Origin: Albidovulum sp.
GTDB taxonomy: Bacteria > Pseudomonadota > Alphaproteobacteria > Rhodobacterales > Rhodobacteraceae
DNA: 40,221 nucleotides
Assembly (NCBI GenBank): GCA_030837785.1
Contig: JAUQYA010000109.1
Location: 1-40,221, forward strand
Direction: 5' to 3'
The notes below the pieces were generated by a model. The model did no database searches. It had not been told where the DNA came from and saw only the letters and a list, made by a program, of their open reading frames with translations. A program made the position numbers and the translations under genes. Below are positions 33,107-40,214 of the stretch, piece after piece. Position 1 is the stretch's first letter, and every line of letters starts with the position of its first letter.

Positions 33107-33161
33107 CGACCTGCCGGGCGACCGGCGCATCCGACACGACCACGACAACAGGGAGAAGAAA

Positions 33162-34277
33162 ATGAACGGACCTTTCCAGCGCGATTGCCTCGAGATCCTG
33201 AAGATTCGGGCCGCCCGCGGGCAGATCTCGCGGCGCGACTTCACCACCGGCCTCGCGCTTCTCATGGGCACATCGGCGCTCGGCCTGCGCGGCACCGCGG
33301 CGATGGCCCAGGCCAAGGAGCTTGTCTTCGTCAACTGGGGCGGCGATGCCGGCACCGCCTATGACGAGGCCTATGGCAAACCCTTCCTCGCGGCGACCGG
33401 CATCACCGTGAAGCAGGACGGGTCGGGTCCGACCGAGGGCGCCATTGCGGCGCAGGCCGAAAGCGGCAAGCCTACCTGGGATATCGTCGACGTCGACCCC
33501 TTCTCGGCCGAGGCGCTGGGCAAGAAGGGGATGATGGAGCCGATCGACTATGCCGTCGTCGACAAGGGCAAGATGCGCGAGGGCTTCGGCTGGGACCACT
33601 CCGCCTCGACCTATTTCTACAGCTACATCATCGCCTACGACGCCGCGAAGTTCAAAGACAACCCGCCGAAGACGATGGCGGATTTCTTCGACGTCGAGAA
33701 ATTCCCCGGCAAGCGGTCGCTTTACAAATGGGGCACCGGCATGTGGGAGGCGGCGCTTCTGGCCGACGGCGTGGCGCCGGACGCGCTCTATCCGCTCGAT
33801 CTCGAACGCGCCCATGCCAAGCTTGCGGCGTTCAAGGACAATGTCGTGGCCTATTGGGGCGGCGGGTCGGAAAGCCAGTCGATCCTCTTGAACGGCGAGG
33901 CCTCGATGGCGCTGATCTGGTCGACCCGCGCCAAGCTGATCGAGGAGGATTCGGGTGGCGACGTGTCCTTCATCTGGGATCAGGGCCTGATCGCGCCGGG
34001 CGCGATGGGGGTGCTGAAAAACAACCCCGGCGGCAAGGACGCGGCGATGCAGTTCATCGCCTCGGCGCAGGATCCCGAAAAGCAGCTGGTCATGTTCCGG
34101 ATGCTGGGGCAGGGGCCGGCCAACCCCGCGGCAGACGCGCTGCTGCCGCCCGAGGAGGCGCGCTACAACCCGGTGGACCCGGCCAACTTCGCCGTGCAGA
34201 TCCCGCTCGACATGCCGTGGTACGAGGAGAACTACGGCCCCGCGCTGGATCAATTCCTCAAGATCATCTCGGCCTGA
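33162..34277 (+). CDS. polyamine-type ABC transporter periplasmic binding protein (PotD-like, Tat signal)
   Basis: A 371-residue extracytoplasmic binding protein. The N-terminus has a twin-arginine motif (ISRRDFTTG, Arg24-Arg25) before a hydrophobic stretch ending TAAMAQA, so it is probably exported folded through Tat. The mature domain has FVNWGGDAGTAYDEAYGKPF, WDIVDVDPFSAEALGKKG, YAVVDKGKMREGFGWDHS and FPGKRSLYKWGTGMWEAAL, as in spermidine/putrescine-type binding proteins. The ligand is likely small and cationic, such as a polyamine or a guanidino compound. The start at 33162 has GGGAGAAG upstream. It is followed by a stable stem-loop before the permease genes. Confidence 0.9.
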   Translation: MNGPFQRDCLEILKIRAARGQISRRDFTTGLALLMGTSALGLRGTAAMAQAKELVFVNWGGDAGTAYDEAYGKPFLAATGITVKQDGSGPTEGAIAAQAESGKPTWDIVDVDPFSAEALGKKGMMEPIDYAVVDKGKMREGFGWDHSASTYFYSYIIAYDAAKFKDNPPKTMADFFDVEKFPGKRSLYKWGTGMWEAALLADGVAPDALYPLDLERAHAKLAAFKDNVVAYWGGGSESQSILLNGEASMALIWSTRAKLIEEDSGGDVSFIWDQGLIAPGAMGVLKNNPGGKDAAMQFIASAQDPEKQLVMFRMLGQGPANPAADALLPPEEARYNPVDPANFAVQIPLDMPWYEENYGPALDQFLKIISA

Positions 34278-34283
34278 TCCTTC

Positions 34284-34311
34284 GCCGCCCCCGGGGTTTC
34301 CCGGGGGCGGC
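34284..34311 (+). terminator. strong intercistronic stem-loop after the binding-protein gene
   Basis: A 12-bp GC stem (34284-34295 with 34300-34311) encloses a four-base loop GTTT. It is followed by CCCCTTCC, not a T run. It probably stabilises the abundant binding-protein message and reduces read-through to the permeases. Confidence 0.65.
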
Positions 34312-34342
34312 CCCTTCCGACGATTGCCAGATCGGACACCGG

Positions 34343-35155
34343 ATGACTGCCCGCCACATCCTCCTTCTCGGGCCGCTCATGCTGCTGCTGGCGGTGGCCT
34401 ATCTGGTGCCGTTCCTCGGCGTCATGGAGTGGAGCGTGACGCTGCCGGAGCCGGGGTTCGGCCAGTATGCCGTCGCGCTGACCGATCCGCTCGTGCTCGG
34501 GGTGATCTGGCGGACCCTGCGCATCTGCGCGGTAGTGACGGTGCTGTCGGTCGCGGCGGCCTATGTGCTGACGCTGATCTGGGTGCGCGGCGGGCCGGCG
34601 GCGCGGGTGGTGATCGAGCTGTGCATCCTGATCCCGTTCTGGATCTCGGTCCTGACGCGGGCGTTCGGATGGCTCGCGCTCCTGTCGAACAAGGGCATTC
34701 TCAACACCTGGCTGCAACAGCTCGGCGTCCTGTCCGAGCCCCTGACCCTGGTCAGGAACGAATTCGGCGTCGTCGTCGGGATGGTGCATTTCCTGATCCC
34801 CTTCGCGGTCTTCCCGCTTGCCTCGTCGATGCGCGCGGTGGACGAGCGGGTGCTGATGGCCGCGCGCGGCATGGGCGCCTCGCGCGCCCGCATCTTCTGG
34901 CAGGTCTTCGTGCCGATGACCAAGGGCGGCATCCTCGGCGCGGTGCTTCTCGTCTTCGTCTTCGCGCTCGGCTTCTTCATCACCCCGGCGATCCTCGGCG
35001 GCGGCCGCAGCGTGATGGTGGCGGAACTGATCTACCTGCGCATCTTCCAGAGCCCGGACTGGGGCCTCGGCGCGGCGATCAGCGTGATCCTGATGGTGAC
35101 GGTGGGCGCGCTGCTGGCGCTGATGCTGCGGCAGGTGCGGGGGACAGGGAAATGA
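34343..35155 (+). CDS. polyamine-type ABC transporter permease 1 (PotB-like)
   Basis: A 270-residue inner-membrane permease with about six helices. The ATPase-coupling EAA loop reads MAARGMGASRARIFWQVFVPMTKGGI (about 173-198). Neighbouring helices VVGMVHFLIPFAVFPLAS and VLLVFVFALGFFITPAILGGG are PotB-like. The start at 34343 follows CACCGG, with the usual hydrophobic N-terminus LLLGPLMLLLAVAYLVPF. Its stop overlaps the start of permease 2 (ATGA), so the two are made in equal amounts as a heterodimer. Confidence 0.92.
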   Translation: MTARHILLLGPLMLLLAVAYLVPFLGVMEWSVTLPEPGFGQYAVALTDPLVLGVIWRTLRICAVVTVLSVAAAYVLTLIWVRGGPAARVVIELCILIPFWISVLTRAFGWLALLSNKGILNTWLQQLGVLSEPLTLVRNEFGVVVGMVHFLIPFAVFPLASSMRAVDERVLMAARGMGASRARIFWQVFVPMTKGGILGAVLLVFVFALGFFITPAILGGGRSVMVAELIYLRIFQSPDWGLGAAISVILMVTVGALLALMLRQVRGTGK

Positions 35156-35964
35156 TCCAGCTTCGCCCCGGACCCCTGGTCACCGTGCTGGCCGCGCTGA
35201 TCGCGATCTTCCTGCTGATGCCGCTTGTCGCGGTGATCCCGGTCAGTTTCACGCCGACGCGCTATCTTTCTGTGCCCGATGGCGAATGGTCGCTGCGCCA
35301 CTACCGGGCGCTGATCGAGAAGCCGGCCTGGGCCGAGGGCATCTGGCTCTCGATCCGCATCGGCGCGGTGGCGTCGGTCGTGGCGACCACGCTCGCCACC
35401 GCCTTTGCGCTCGGCATCTGGATGATCCAGCCGCGCTTCGCGCCGGTGCTGATGGGGCTCGCGCTTCTGCCGATGGTGGCCCCGCCCGTGGTCTCGGCGC
35501 TGACGCTCTACTTCTTCCTGATCACGCTTTCCAAGGTCAACGGCTTCGTCGCCTACGACACCTGGGCGGGGGTGGTGCTGGCGCATGCGGTGATGATCGC
35601 GCCCTTCGCGGTGGTGCTGATCTCGGTGGCGCTGGCGCAGCTCGACCGGCGGATCGACCTTGCCGCCCGGTCGATGGGGGCGGGCGTGGTGCCGCGGGTG
35701 TTCCGGGTGATCCTGCCAAACATCCGCTTCACGCTGCTGACCGCGCTTTTGCTGACCTTCGTGCTGTCGTGGGAGGAAATCGGCGTGACGCTCTTCATCA
35801 CCTCGGTCAATGCGGTTACGCTGCCGCGGCTGATGTGGATGGGGTTGCGCGACAACATCGACCCGGCGATCGCGGCGATCTCGGTGGTGCTGATCGTGAT
35901 CGTGGTGACGGTGATCCTGGCCAAGACGGTCTGGCAGATGCGCAAGGGAGGCCGGGGCGCCTGA
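35152..35964 (+). CDS. polyamine-type ABC transporter permease 2 (PotC-like)
   Basis: A 270-residue permease with six predicted helices. Its EAA loop reads LAARSMGAGVVPRVFRVILPNIRFTLL, close to the PotC form. The region LTFVLSWEEIGVTLFITSVNAVTLPRLMWMGL is also typical. It pairs with permease 1. Both are 270 residues long. The stop shares a base with the ATG of the decarboxylase gene (TGATG), so the last enzyme of the pathway is coupled to uptake. Confidence 0.92.
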   Translation: MIQLRPGPLVTVLAALIAIFLLMPLVAVIPVSFTPTRYLSVPDGEWSLRHYRALIEKPAWAEGIWLSIRIGAVASVVATTLATAFALGIWMIQPRFAPVLMGLALLPMVAPPVVSALTLYFFLITLSKVNGFVAYDTWAGVVLAHAVMIAPFAVVLISVALAQLDRRIDLAARSMGAGVVPRVFRVILPNIRFTLLTALLLTFVLSWEEIGVTLFITSVNAVTLPRLMWMGLRDNIDPAIAAISVVLIVIVVTVILAKTVWQMRKGGRGA

Positions 35965-37571
35965 TGACGACGGAAATCTCGACCGGGGTCTACCTGACCC
36001 ATCTCCTGCGCGCCTACGGGGTGGACACCGTCTTCGGCATTCCCGGGGTGCATACGATCGAGCTTTACCGCGGCCTTGCCGGCAGCGGCATCCGCCATGT
36101 CACGCCGCGTCACGAACAGGGCGCGGGCTTCATGGCCGACGGCTACGCGCGGGCGAGCGGCCGGCCCGGCGTCTGCTTCATCATCTCCGGCCCCGGCATG
36201 ACCAACATCCTGACCGCGATGGGCCAGGCCTATGGCGATTCCGTGCCGATGCTGGTGATCTCCACTGTCAACGCCCACGGCCGCATGGGCTCGGGCGAGG
36301 GCTGGCTGCACGAACTGCCGGACCAGCAGGCGACGGTCGCCGGCGTCGCCGCCTTCAGCCGCACCGTCCACCGGCCCGAGGAACTGGCCCCCGCGCTGGC
36401 GCAGGCCTTCGCGGTGTTCGACGGCGCCCGGCCGCGGCCGGTGCATCTGGAACTGCCGATCGACGTGATGCTGGCGCCGGCCGGGCATCTCGCCATGCCG
36501 GAGCGTGTGAGCCGCCTGACCCGCCCCGCGCCCGACCCGGCCCTCGTCGCCGAGGCGGCGGCGCTTCTGTCCGCCGCGCGCAGGCCGGTGATCCTCGCCG
36601 GCGGCGGCGCGGTGCGGGCGCGTGCCCTGCCGGAACTGGCCGAGGCGCTGGACGCGCCGGTGGTGATGACGACGAACGGCCGCGGCATCCTGCCGCCCGG
36701 CCATCCGCTGGCGGTGACGCTGACCGCCTCGATGCCCGCCACCCGCGCGCTCATCGCCGGCGCCGACGCGGTGCTGGCGATCGGCACCGAGTTCGGCCCC
36801 ACCGACTACGACATGTATGAGGACGGCGGCTTCGCGATCTCCGCGCCGCTGGTGCGGCTCGATATCGACCCGGGCCAGATCCTGCGCGGCCCGGCGCCCG
36901 CGATCGGGCTCGTCGGCGATGCCGCGCTCGGTGCCGGGGCGCTCCTGGCCGCGGTCACGTCCCGCGCCCCCGGCGGCGGGGCGGAACGGGCCGCGGCGGC
37001 GCAGGCGGGGCTCGGCGCGCTGCCGGGCAGGCTGGGGCAGGACCTCGCGCTGCTCGACCTCCTGCGCGACACGCTGCCCGGGGCGCTGATCGTCGGCGAT
37101 TCCACCCAGGCGGTCTATGCCGGCAACATGGGCTTCGCCGCCGCCCGGCCGGGAGGGTACTTCAACTCCGCCACCGGCTACGGCACGCTCGGCTACGGCC
37201 TGCCCGCCGCGGTGGGCGCAGCACTTGCCGACGGGCGGCCGGTCCTGGCGCTGACCGGTGACGGCGGGTTGCAGTTCTCGCTCGCCGAGTTGGCCAGCGC
37301 GGTGGAGGCGAAGGCGCCGGTGATCCTCCTGCTCTACGACAACCAGGGCTATGGCGAGATCAAGTCGGCGATGATCGCCCAGAACGTGCCCCCTCTCGGC
37401 GTCGACATCCTGACGCCCGACCTGCCCGCCATCGCGCGCGCCTGCGGCTGGCAGACCGTCGAGGCCGAGACCGTCGCCGGGATGCGCGAGGCGGTCGAGG
37501 CGGCGGCACGGCGGGCAGGCTGCACGATGATCCGCTACACCGACCGGCTTCGTAGCAGTCTCGCGCCCTGA
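35964..37571 (+). CDS. thiamine-diphosphate 2-oxoacid decarboxylase (5-guanidino-2-oxopentanoate decarboxylase-like)
   Basis: A 535-residue ThDP enzyme of the acetolactate-synthase/benzoylformate-decarboxylase fold. The Pyr domain has Glu51 (TPRHEQGAGFMADGYAR) and SGPGMTNILTA. The middle domain has VILAGGGAVRARA. The PP domain has GDGGLQFSLAEL...LLYDNQGYGEIK (ThDP/Mg motif). It resembles proteins annotated as 5-guanidino-2-oxopentanoate (2-ketoarginine) decarboxylase, AruI type, more than true acetolactate synthases, and there is no regulatory-subunit gene nearby. A guanidino 2-oxoacid is therefore a reasonable substrate, consistent with the amidinohydrolase and hydroxyacid oxidases of the divergent operon. 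The specificity is inferred. It is the last gene of the importer operon. Confidence 0.82.
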   Translation: MTTEISTGVYLTHLLRAYGVDTVFGIPGVHTIELYRGLAGSGIRHVTPRHEQGAGFMADGYARASGRPGVCFIISGPGMTNILTAMGQAYGDSVPMLVISTVNAHGRMGSGEGWLHELPDQQATVAGVAAFSRTVHRPEELAPALAQAFAVFDGARPRPVHLELPIDVMLAPAGHLAMPERVSRLTRPAPDPALVAEAAALLSAARRPVILAGGGAVRARALPELAEALDAPVVMTTNGRGILPPGHPLAVTLTASMPATRALIAGADAVLAIGTEFGPTDYDMYEDGGFAISAPLVRLDIDPGQILRGPAPAIGLVGDAALGAGALLAAVTSRAPGGGAERAAAAQAGLGALPGRLGQDLALLDLLRDTLPGALIVGDSTQAVYAGNMGFAAARPGGYFNSATGYGTLGYGLPAAVGAALADGRPVLALTGDGGLQFSLAELASAVEAKAPVILLLYDNQGYGEIKSAMIAQNVPPLGVDILTPDLPAIARACGWQTVEAETVAGMREAVEAAARRAGCTMIRYTDRLRSSLAP

Positions 37572-37600
37572 GGCGGAGGCGGGCGAAGCCCGCTTCCGCC
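37572..37600 (+). terminator. hairpin after the decarboxylase gene
   Basis: A 13-bp stem with one G-U pair (37572-37584 with 37588-37600) and loop GAA begins right after the decarboxylase TGA. It lacks a T run, so it may be a transcript-end or processing hairpin. Confidence 0.5.
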
Positions 37601-37607
37601 GTGGCAC

Positions 37608-38099
37608 TCAGGCACCGGCCGGCACGTCGAAGGCGGTTACCGGGGGCGGCGGGCCGTCGTATTTCTCGATCTCCACGAGCGCGGTGCTGGCGACGTTGCC
37701 TTGCGCCAGCTTCGACGTGCCCTTGTCGAGAGTGACCACGTTGATGTTGCCGTGCTTGCACATGGCGCCGACTTCGCCGGGCCTGTCCGGGTCATACCAC
37801 GCCCCTTCCTGCCGCCTCACGACACCCTGCCGGATGCGATCGTTGACGATGGCTCCGGCAAGCAGGGCGCCGCGGTCGTTGAAGACCCGCACGACGTCGC
37901 CATCGGTGATCTCGCGGGGCTTGGCGTCGGGGTGCGGCGGGCAATCGTCATAGCCGAGCGTCGCGATGGTCTCGGACCAGATCTCGATCTTGCCCGATGG
38001 TGTGGCGAGCGCGTTGGCGACGGGATCCTCGCGGAAACCGCTGAAGCGGGGGTAGGTCTTGGCCGTTTCGGGAACCGGATACTCGAAACAGGCCTTATG
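37608..38099 (-). pseudogene. remnant of a TMAO/DMSO/biotin-sulfoxide reductase (TorA/DmsA/BisC-type), truncated and internally deleted
   Basis: The minus-strand frame is open from about 38099 to the stop at 37608. It reads FEYPVPETAKTYPRF, then NALATPSGKIEIWSETIA, GYDDCPPHPD, DGDVVRVFNDRGALLAG, GAWYDPDRPGEVGAMCKHG and GTSKLAQ before TALVEIEKY at the end. This is the C-terminal molybdopterin-dinucleotide-binding part of periplasmic molybdenum reductases. Intact proteins are about 800 residues, and this has about 164. Between GYDDCPPHP and DAKPREI roughly 65-70 residues are missing compared with TorA, although the frame is kept. The 5' side ends at a 36-bp palindrome (38087-38122) where similarity stops. 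No start codon or signal peptide is present. A 94-residue frame starting at 37892 is therefore not a real gene. Confidence 0.85.
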
Positions 38100-38122
38100 C
38101 GGTGCACTGCATAAAGCCTGTT
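38087..38122. repeat. 36-bp near-perfect palindrome at the breakpoint of the reductase remnant
   Basis: Sixteen of eighteen base pairs match around the centre GTGCAC (38102-38107). Each arm runs AACAGGC-x-TTATGC. The hexamer TTATGC recurs at 38121-38126 and 38138-38143, and again at 39507-39512. The form, two inverted arms about a 6-bp centre, is like a recombinase site or two joined mobile-element ends. Confidence 0.85.
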
Positions 38123-38139
38123 ATGCCGAGCGTCGAATT

Positions 38140-38283
38140 ATGCGGAGAGTGCTGGTCGAGGCGGTGTCTGCCGGGATCGTGCCTGTGCTGAACGGCCCGG
38201 AACAGCTGGCGGCCGCCGTGGCGGTGGCGCGGCGGCGCGGCGGACGGGTCAGGGCTTTCGTCCACATCGACACCGCGCTGAAC
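38140..38283 (+). pseudogene. probable alanine racemase fragment
   Basis: A 48-codon stretch reads RRVLVEAVSAG, IVPVLNGPEQLAAAVAVARR, then AFVHIDTALN. The VLNxPEQ element and HIDTxxN match the region of alanine racemases preceding RLGL. Similarity stops at about 38283, where the frame continues into unrelated residues (GWRWRSGG). It is too short to be active. The call rests on two motifs, so it is tentative. Confidence 0.45.
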
Positions 38284-38291
38284 GGGTGGCG

Positions 38292-38393
38292 ATGGAGAAG
38301 CGGCGGGGCGAGGCGGAGTTTGCACGCTGCATCGCTGCCGCGCCGGGGCTGATGAGCGAAATGCAGAGGCTGAAACGTGACGGCCGCGCATAA
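38292..38393 (+). CDS. very small ORF at the start of the phage-like debris
   Basis: A 33-residue frame from ATG 38292 (MEKRRGEAEFARCIAAAPG...KRDGRA) is basic and helical. It continues an open upstream frame and overlaps the start of the next ORF by 17 bp. It may be the tail of a broken gene rather than a gene itself. Confidence 0.3.
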   Translation: MEKRRGEAEFARCIAAAPGLMSEMQRLKRDGRA

Positions 38394-38550
38394 CCACGGC
38401 GGCAAGCCCGCGCCTCAGCCCTCTGTGCGCGAGACCGCGACGAAGGTGGACCGGGTGCTGGCGGCGCTGGAACATCGGCAAGCCGAAAGGCAGCGCACCA
38501 TCGGCATCGTGCGGGCGCTGGCGTCGATGACGCGGAGGGCCGACACATGA
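38377..38550 (+). CDS. small phage-like hypothetical ORF
   Basis: A 57-residue frame with GTG start (VTAAHNHGGKPAPQ...RVLAALEHRQAERQRTIGIVRALASMTRRADT). It is predicted helical with a basic C-terminus. Its stop overlaps the ATG of the next ORF (ATGA), an arrangement typical of dense phage gene blocks. No domain is recognised. The coupling to the next frame is the main support that it is real. Confidence 0.45.
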   Translation: MTAAHNHGGKPAPQPSVRETATKVDRVLAALEHRQAERQRTIGIVRALASMTRRADT

Positions 38551-38786
38551 CGAGCGTGCGGGGCATGTTGCAGCGGGTGGCCCGCCTTGAGGCCGCGCGT
38601 GCTGCGCCCAAAAGCCCCATCGAAATCGCATACGGTTCCATGGACGCCTTTGCCGAGCAGGTGGAGGCGGAGATTGGCGAGGGCGTGTTGGACAACGTGG
38701 ACATGCCAGTCGTGCTGGCTGCGCTGCGCCGGTGGCATGATGACGCGGTCTGGGCGGGCTGGTCGCGCAACCGAAACCGCGTCTAG
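38547..38786 (+). CDS. small phage-like hypothetical protein
   Basis: A 79-residue protein beginning MTSVRGMLQRVARLEAARAA, with a short helical N-terminus, then SPIEIAYGSMDAFAEQVEAEI and VDMPVVLAALRRWHDDAVWAGW. The style (short, acidic middle, Trp-rich end, coupled to another small ORF) recalls small genes of Rhodobacterales prophages. No terminase, capsid or integrase gene is present nearby, so this is a residue of an element rather than a prophage. Function unknown. Confidence 0.55.
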   Translation: MTSVRGMLQRVARLEAARAAPKSPIEIAYGSMDAFAEQVEAEIGEGVLDNVDMPVVLAALRRWHDDAVWAGWSRNRNRV

Positions 38787-38788
38787 TA

Positions 38789-39214
38789 TCAACGCCAGCT
38801 TACTTGCCGGTTCCAGTTCACCCATCCTTGAGCGGTCGCAAGCCACCTGAAGAGGAACCGTTCGCACTCTTGCCGAAGATTCTTTTCCGCAAGAAGGGGA
38901 TTGTCGCTCACTACGAAAAATTCGAAACCTTGTGCCCCGGTTGCCTTCGCTGCTTCCGCTATCGGCAGTGTTCTGCGCAATTGTTCCGGCGGAGCAGAGC
39001 CATCCATCATGCTGGTAAACCAGCGGATGTCGTGACGGATCTTTCCCCGGATACTTCGACCGGTCTCGCCGATCCTCACACCTCGCTCGGGCCAGTAGAT
39101 TTCTGCATAAACTCCTGCTTTGGCAGGCAGTTCCGAGACCGCCACACCCGATCCGTTCTCCCAGCCCACGAACAAATCAATCCCGCGATAGTTAACATGC
39201 CTGTTCTCCTGCAT
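38789..39214 (-). CDS. GIY-YIG-like nuclease-superfamily protein (tentative), lower-GC accessory gene
   Basis: A 141-residue protein (from ATG 39214; a GTG at 39247 would add eleven residues). The core reads KAGVYAEIYWPE, then GVRIGETGRSIRGKIRHDIRWF, resembling the GIY-(x10-11)-YIG strand pair and following conserved arginine of GIY-YIG endonucleases, with Arg replacing the second Tyr. ECERFLFRWL near the end could supply the conserved glutamate. Base composition is clearly lower in G+C than its neighbours, so recent acquisition is likely. AGAGG precedes ATG 39214. It stands alone between phage-like ORFs and the tRNA. A function in restriction or mobile-element cutting would be a guess. Confidence 0.55.
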   Translation of the reverse strand: MQENRHVNYRGIDLFVGWENGSGVAVSELPAKAGVYAEIYWPERGVRIGETGRSIRGKIRHDIRWFTSMMDGSAPPEQLRRTLPIAEAAKATGAQGFEFFVVSDNPLLAEKNLRQECERFLFRWLATAQGWVNWNRQVSWR

Positions 39215-39458
39215 TTCTGCCTCTGCACAGTTTTTGCGATCTGCCACCGATGAAGGCTATGCGAGTCGGCAAGGATTGTCAGGCCGCCATTTGCATGTCC
39301 GCGGGTGCCCTCTGTCGCGGCCCAAGCTGTCGCCCTAAGGAATAACTGAGCGGCATCTCGCGGACCTGCCGCCCGCGCCGAGGTAAAGGCAACTGACCCT
39401 CGCCAAACCATCGGAGCCAGCTAGGGCGCGTGTTATCTTCTCGCGCGTGACCCAGCAG

Positions 39459-39493
39459 CACCCTCGCCCTCACAGGCGGGGGTGTTTTGTTTG
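39459..39493 (+). terminator. orphan rho-independent terminator on the plus strand
   Basis: CACCCTCGCC (39459-39468) pairs with GGCGGGGGTG (39475-39484) with one G-U pair around CTCACA. TTTTGTTT follows directly. No plus-strand gene is recognised before it, so it may end an untranslated RNA or belong to a deleted gene. Confidence 0.75.
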
Positions 39494-39568
39494 GGGAATC
39501 AATGACTTATGCGCTACCCCGGCGTCCCGCAAAATCTTACGTAAGTCTTACGCAGCTTTCAGAACTAC

Positions 39569-39586
39569 AAAAGCCCCGCGAGAGGC
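39569..39586 (-). terminator. short terminator downstream of tRNA-Ala
   Basis: On the minus strand GCCTC-TCGC-GGGGC is followed by TTTTG. The stem is only five pairs, one of them G-U, so it is weak but correctly placed 34 bp beyond the tRNA 3' end. Confidence 0.45.
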
Positions 39587-39619
39587 CTGTCAGTAAGTGC
39601 TTGTTTTTACTGGTTTATT

Positions 39620-39695
<76 letters not shown>

Positions 39696-39828
39696 ACCGG
39701 AGGTCCGGGCAGGGGTCGCACCCCGCCCGCGTGAGCGGCGATATAGGCAAGGCGGGTGGGGGGCGCAAGCGAAAAGTGGGCCGCCCGCGAAGATGCCACG
39801 CGGGGCCCCGGGGCCCCGAGGGCAGCGC

Positions 39829-39854
39829 AAAAGGGCGCGGTGTGACCGCGCCCT
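39829..39854 (-). terminator. rho-independent terminator after the FYDLN-type gene
   Basis: A perfect 10-bp stem AGGGCGCGGT/ACCGCGCCCT with a 3-nt loop is followed on the minus strand by a T run (AAAA at 39829-39832 on the plus strand). It ends the FYDLN transcript before the tRNA gene. Confidence 0.85.
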
Positions 39855-39887
39855 CCATGCCGATCCGGCGTGATCCCTCGATCCGCC

Positions 39888-40214
39888 TCAGCCCTCGTCG
39901 TCGCCGCCGGGCACATCGGCGATGTCGTCGAGCGAGACCTCGTCGTCCTCGTCGCTTTCCAGCAGATCGTCGTCAAGGTCGTCGTCGCCCGCATCGGAGT
40001 CGAGATCGTCCTCGGCCAGATCCTCCATGTCGAGGTCTTCTTCCTTCGCGGCGGCCTTGTCGCTGATCAGCACCCGGCCACGGCCGGCGATCAGGCTTTC
40101 GGCCGTGAAGGTGTGGCCGCATTCCGGGCAGGTCATCGGGTCGCGGGCCAGGTCGTAGAACCGGCTCGTGCAATGCGGGCAGAGGCGCTTGACGCCCCAT
40201 TCGTCCTTGGGCAT
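39888..40214 (-). CDS. FYDLN-acid domain zinc-ribbon protein (TIGR02300-type)
   Basis: A 108-residue alphaproteobacterial protein. The N-terminus is a zinc ribbon with Cys12, Cys15, Cys29 and Cys32 (LCPHC, then MTCPECG) and the name-giving RFYDLARDP segment between them. From about residue 57 the protein is an acidic tail rich in Asp and Glu (EEDLDMEDLAEDDLDSD and beyond). The molecular function is not known, and a nucleic-acid or protein-assembly role is only a guess. In related genomes it often sits by tRNA-Ala and aroA. The start at 40214 (MPKDEWGVKR) matches family members. The strong hairpin 39829-39854 terminates it. Confidence 0.92.
   Translation of the reverse strand: MPKDEWGVKRLCPHCTSRFYDLARDPMTCPECGHTFTAESLIAGRGRVLISDKAAAKEEDLDMEDLAEDDLDSDAGDDDLDDDLLESDEDDEVSLDDIADVPGGDDEG

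Larger units (their letters stand above)
39248..39619. other. gene-poor stretch of about 370 bp before the tRNA gene
   Basis: No convincing coding frame is seen. It holds an orphan terminator (39459-39493), a CTTACGTAAG palindrome (39536-39545), a TTATGC copy (39507), an inverted repeat CAGTAA-N10-TTACTG (39591-39612) and a short terminator for the tRNA on the minus strand (39569-39586). A small RNA ending at 39493 is possible. Confidence 0.5.

Noticed and set aside
37608..37892. A 94-residue gene on the minus strand starting at 37892.
   Set aside because: The same frame extends upstream with continuous similarity to a molybdenum reductase, so the internal ATG is not a start. The stretch is treated as part of a pseudogene.
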